The notes under the pieces: generated by a model
The model's database searches: none
What the model saw: the letters and a program-made list of their open reading frames with translations, nothing else
What the model was told of the DNA's origin: nothing
Assembly: GCA_030523905.1 (NCBI GenBank)
Contig: JAUNHO010000047.1
Span: forward strand, 1-7,116
Source: Bergeyella zoohelcum
Lineage (GTDB): Bacteria > Bacteroidota > Bacteroidia > Flavobacteriales > Weeksellaceae
Length of the DNA: 7,116 nt
Reading direction: 5' to 3'
In this document: piece after piece, positions 4,800-7,116 of the stretch
How positions within the stretch are numbered: the first letter of the stretch is position 1
How the letters are laid out: every line of letters begins with the position of its first letter
Made by a program: the position numbers and the translations under genes

Positions 4800-5741
4800 A
4801 TGGGCTATAAATTGGCTGGTTTTGAGCATCTCGGCGGTGTGGAAATAGACCCTAGAATGGCAAAAATTTACACGAAAAATCACAATCCGAAGTACTTCTT
4901 TTTAGAGGATTTAAGGGATTTTAATGAAAGAACCGACCTGCCAAAAGAACTTTATGAGTTGGATATTTTAGATGGTTCTCCACCTTGTACTACCTTTTCA
5001 ATGGCTGGAAATCGTGAGAAAGATTGGGGTAAAGAACGAGTTTATAAAGAAGGACAAAAGCGACAAACTTTGGATGATTTGGTATTTGTCTATTGCGATA
5101 CCATTGCTAAACTTCGTCCAAAAGTCGCTATTTTAGAAAATGTGCCTGGAATTATCTCTGGAAGAGCAAAGGCTTATGCTATTGAAATCGTGGAAAGGCT
5201 GAATAATATTGGTTATGATGTTCAAATTTTTAGTCTAAATACAGCAACAATGGGCGTTCCACAGGCACGAGAAAGGGTGTTTTTCATTGCAAGAAGAAAG
5301 GATTTAGGTTTTCCACCTTTGGTATTGAATTTCAATGAAAAACCCATTCCATTTGGAGCGATTGCCGATAAAGGTTCTACTACTCATAAGCCTTTGTGGC
5401 CGTCGGTAAAGGCTCGTTTGCCTTTTGTGGAAAAAGGAGAAGGTTCATTGAGATATGCCGATGCAAGGTATAGAAATTTGCAGACTTTGAATGCGTTTTT
5501 CTCTGTAAGATTGCTTTATGATGACGAAGTTGCACCGACTTTGGTTAGCGGTGGGGCTTCGGTTTATTACGAGGAACAACGCAATCCTAACGATATTGAA
5601 TACCGTCGAATGAGTTCGTTCCCTTCGGATTTTGACTTCTGTGGAGTTGATGTTCGCTATGTTTGTGGTATGTCTGTTCCTCCGCTAATGATGGCGAAAA
5701 TTAGCGGGGAAATAAAAAGGCAGTGGTTGGAAAAAAATTAA
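4800..5741 (+). CDS. DNA (cytosine-5)-methyltransferase, main part
   Basis: This enzyme transfers a methyl group from S-adenosylmethionine to C5 of cytosine in a DNA target. ATG 4800 is the first in-frame ATG and gives 313 residues, but it lies inside motif I. The in-frame sequence upstream still reads 'KVFGTFVCGGGST' (4761-4799), which holds the SAM-binding glycines, so the true protein must start earlier. The frame is open back to 4686 without ATG, GTG or TTG. In the 313-residue numbering I see motif II 'VEIDPRM' (14-20), motif III 'EDLRDF', motif IV 'DGSPPCTTFS' with catalytic Cys63, motif VI 'ENV' (113-115), motif VIII 'QARER' (155-159), motif IX 'RRMSSFPSDF' (269-278) and motif X 'GMSVPP' (290-295). 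The target recognition region lies at about 165-268. No cognate endonuclease is adjacent, so an orphan phage anti-restriction role is likely. With the upstream fragment joined, the enzyme would be about 370 residues. Confidence 0.88.
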   Translation: MGYKLAGFEHLGGVEIDPRMAKIYTKNHNPKYFFLEDLRDFNERTDLPKELYELDILDGSPPCTTFSMAGNREKDWGKERVYKEGQKRQTLDDLVFVYCDTIAKLRPKVAILENVPGIISGRAKAYAIEIVERLNNIGYDVQIFSLNTATMGVPQARERVFFIARRKDLGFPPLVLNFNEKPIPFGAIADKGSTTHKPLWPSVKARLPFVEKGEGSLRYADARYRNLQTLNAFFSVRLLYDDEVAPTLVSGGASVYYEEQRNPNDIEYRRMSSFPSDFDFCGVDVRYVCGMSVPPLMMAKISGEIKRQWLEKN

Positions 5742-5745
5742 ACAG

Positions 5746-5778
5746 GCTTTAAACAAGCATTAAAAAGCACTTAAAAAA
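5746..5778. repeat. Three phased GC-plus-A-tract words after the methyltransferase
   Basis: The words GCTTTAAAC (from 5746), GCATTAAAAA (from 5757) and GCACTTAAAAAA (from 5767) repeat at 11- and 10-base spacing, close to one helical turn. They sit between the methyltransferase stop and the terminator. Phased A tracts bend DNA and could mark a protein-binding or element-end site; they may also be only AT-rich sequence. The last A run can pair with the terminator's T tract. Confidence 0.3.
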
Positions 5779-5779
5779 C

Positions 5780-5815
5780 ATAGGCTACCGCTCAATGCAG
5801 TAGCCTATTTTTTTT
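5780..5815 (+). terminator. Rho-independent transcription terminator
   Basis: ATAGGCTAC (5780-5788) and GTAGCCTAT (5800-5808) form a perfect 9-base stem with an 11-base loop, followed at once by eight T residues (5808-5815). An A run (5773-5778) precedes the left arm, so the structure could also end transcription from the opposite strand. It lies 38 bases after the methyltransferase stop and closes the phage-like block before the receptor gene. Confidence 0.9.
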
Positions 5816-5848
5816 GGACATTTCGTTTTGTATTTTCGGACATTTCGT
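5816..5848 (+). promoter_or_regulatory. Direct repeat GGACATTTCGT, two copies, upstream of the receptor gene
   Basis: GGACATTTCGT occurs at 5816-5826 and 5838-5848, start to start 22 bases, about two helical turns, so a dimeric or tandem regulator could bind the same face of the DNA. The second copy ends 15 bases before the receptor ATG. TATTTTCG (5831-5838), between the copies, differs by one base from the Bacteroidota -7 element TAnnTTTG, but the nearest upstream TTTG (5813-5816) is only 14 bases away, too close for a normal -33 element. I propose an operator or promoter region at modest confidence. Confidence 0.35.
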
Positions 5849-5863
5849 GTTGGGGATTATAAA

Positions 5864-7116
5864 ATGAATTCTAAATTACATATAATTACCTGCTTTTTAT
5901 CAGTGTTATTGTTCAATGCTCAATCTTTGAATAATGATACTATTCGTAATGCTGTAGAAAAACAAATAGAAGCAGTAGAACTGATTGCAAAGAAAAAAAT
6001 AGTAGAAAGAAAGGTAGATAGATTGGTTTTTAATGTAGATCAATCTGTATCTGCTATTGGAGGAGATGCTTTGGATTTATTAAAAGTAACTCCAAGTTTA
6101 AGAATTCAGAATGACCAAATTTCTATTATTGGTAAAAATGGAATGTCTATAATGATAGATGATCGGTTGATACAACTATCGGGAGACGAATTGATAAATT
6201 TCCTAAAAACTATACAATCTGATAACATAAAAAGTATAGAAGTTATTACCAATCCTCCTGCTAAATATGATGCACAAGGAAATAGCGGACTCATCAATAT
6301 CAAATTAAAAAAAGCTAAAAAAACCTCTGTAAATGGTAATCTGAAAACTTCATATACACAGGCAACTCATTCCTTAGGGTCTTTAGGAGGTGCGATTAAT
6401 TATCAAAAAGATAAACTATCTGCTTCTTCAAATATTAATTATAGCAATGGTAGTATTGCTCCATATCAAGAATATACTTTGTTTTATCCTCAATATACTT
6501 GGGTTGAAAAAAATAATAGTAGGCAATTTGTAAATAACCTAAGTGGTGGGGCTTCTTTGGATTATCAGATAACACCTAAAACAACTCTAGGCATCCAATA
6601 TTCAGGGGCTATTAATCAGCCTATCGTTAAAAGAAAAAACACTTCATATATTACCAATCCTAAAAATATTTTAGATTCATTGATTATTACTCCTTCTCGT
6701 TTAGAAATAGAGAGGAAAACCCATTCATTGAATTTTCATAGTATTACAAAAGTAGATACCACAGGAACTCAATATTCTATAGATGTAGATTATTTCAAAT
6801 TTCAATCTTATCAAAACTCTAATTTTAATACTAATACCTATATACCAAACTATACTCCGATTCCTAATCGTTATATTTCGGCAAATAATCTGAGTGAACA
6901 AAACATTGATATATACACCGCTAAAATAGATTATGAAATGCCTCTAAAATGGATTAATCTTTCTTTCGGTGGAAAAATATCTTTTATTAATAACGATAGT
7001 AAAGTTTTATATTTTAATACTACAAATACAAATCCTGTTTTGGATTCATCAAAAAGTAATACTTTTAATTATAAAGAAAACACACAGGCTTTGTATATTT
7101 CAGGAAATAAATCACT
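5864..7116 (+). CDS. TonB-dependent-receptor-like outer membrane beta-barrel protein (partial, runs off the right edge)
   Basis: ATG 5864 opens a frame with no stop to the window end, giving 417 visible codons. GGGGA (5852-5856) seven bases upstream may serve as a ribosome binding site. Residues 1-20 ('MNSKLHIITCFLSVLLFNAQ') are a signal peptide for export to the envelope. Residues about 36-60 read 'EAVELIAKKKIVERKVDRLV', the typical entry to this family. Residues 50-150 form the plug domain: 'FNVDQSVSAIGGDALDLLKV', 'ISIIGKNGMSIMIDDRLIQL', 'NIKSIEVITNPPAKYDAQGN', 'SGLINIKLKK'. From about residue 155 alternating aromatic and polar strands begin the barrel, as in the outer membrane beta-barrel 3 type. 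The N-terminal carboxypeptidase-regulatory-like domain found in many relatives is missing; only about 25 residues lie between the signal peptide and the plug region. It probably imports or senses an unknown ligand with TonB energy. It is more AT-rich than the phage genes and looks like host chromosome. Confidence 0.85.
   Translation, partial: MNSKLHIITCFLSVLLFNAQSLNNDTIRNAVEKQIEAVELIAKKKIVERKVDRLVFNVDQSVSAIGGDALDLLKVTPSLRIQNDQISIIGKNGMSIMIDDRLIQLSGDELINFLKTIQSDNIKSIEVITNPPAKYDAQGNSGLINIKLKKAKKTSVNGNLKTSYTQATHSLGSLGGAINYQKDKLSASSNINYSNGSIAPYQEYTLFYPQYTWVEKNNSRQFVNNLSGGASLDYQITPKTTLGIQYSGAINQPIVKRKNTSYITNPKNILDSLIITPSRLEIERKTHSLNFHSITKVDTTGTQYSIDVDYFKFQSYQNSNFNTNTYIPNYTPIPNRYISANNLSEQNIDIYTAKIDYEMPLKWINLSFGGKISFINNDSKVLYFNTTNTNPVLDSSKSNTFNYKENTQALYISGNKS

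Noticed and set aside
6106..6303. Minus-strand 65-codon frame inside the receptor gene
   Set aside because: It is antisense to the plug domain of the receptor, which is clearly coding on the + strand.

Overview
The window reads as the right-hand end of a tailed-phage or phage-tail-like (prophage) structural and lysis region from a member of the Bacteroidota, followed by what looks like ordinary host chromosome. The organism call rests on the AT-rich sequence, A/T-rich leaders instead of strong Shine-Dalgarno sites in the phage part, the type of tail fibre proteins (two N-terminal domains I recognise from Flavobacteriales prophages), and a SusC/TonB-receptor-like outer membrane beta-barrel gene of a Flavobacteriia type. 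A Weeksellaceae-like host (Chryseobacterium/Riemerella relatives) is my best guess, not a demonstrated assignment.

Layout: all supported genes are on the + strand. 1-489 is the C-terminal end of a baseplate J-like protein, overlapping a small baseplate/tail protein (479-973). Next come two different tail fibre genes: a collar-domain fibre (1072-1920) and a second fibre with an unrelated C-terminal half (2055-3128). A 153-residue protein of unknown function follows (3231-3692). A translationally coupled pair of small membrane proteins (3808-4155 and 4152-4505, ATGA overlap) is a candidate lysis or membrane-anchor unit. A C5 cytosine DNA methyltransferase (4628-5741) is broken by an apparent one-base frameshift just before its SAM-binding motif I. 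A strong hairpin-plus-T-tract terminator (5780-5815) closes the phage-like block. After it a TonB-dependent outer membrane receptor starts at 5864 and runs off the window.

How the parts fit: the first five genes would build and decorate the distal tail (baseplate, then adhesins that recognise the host surface), the membrane pair would act at the envelope late in infection, and the methyltransferase would modify phage or host DNA against restriction. The core genes overlap, but the spacers around the fibre, unknown and membrane genes (974-1071, 3129-3230, 3693-3807, 4506-4627) are filled with short palindromes and repeated words, some shared between spacers. That suggests a cassette-like, recombination-prone accessory part of the element. 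No integrase, attachment site, tRNA, rRNA or CRISPR array is visible. I found no clearly new defence or signalling system. The most notable items are the split methyltransferase, the repeat-bracketed membrane gene pair, and the unassigned protein at 3231-3692.
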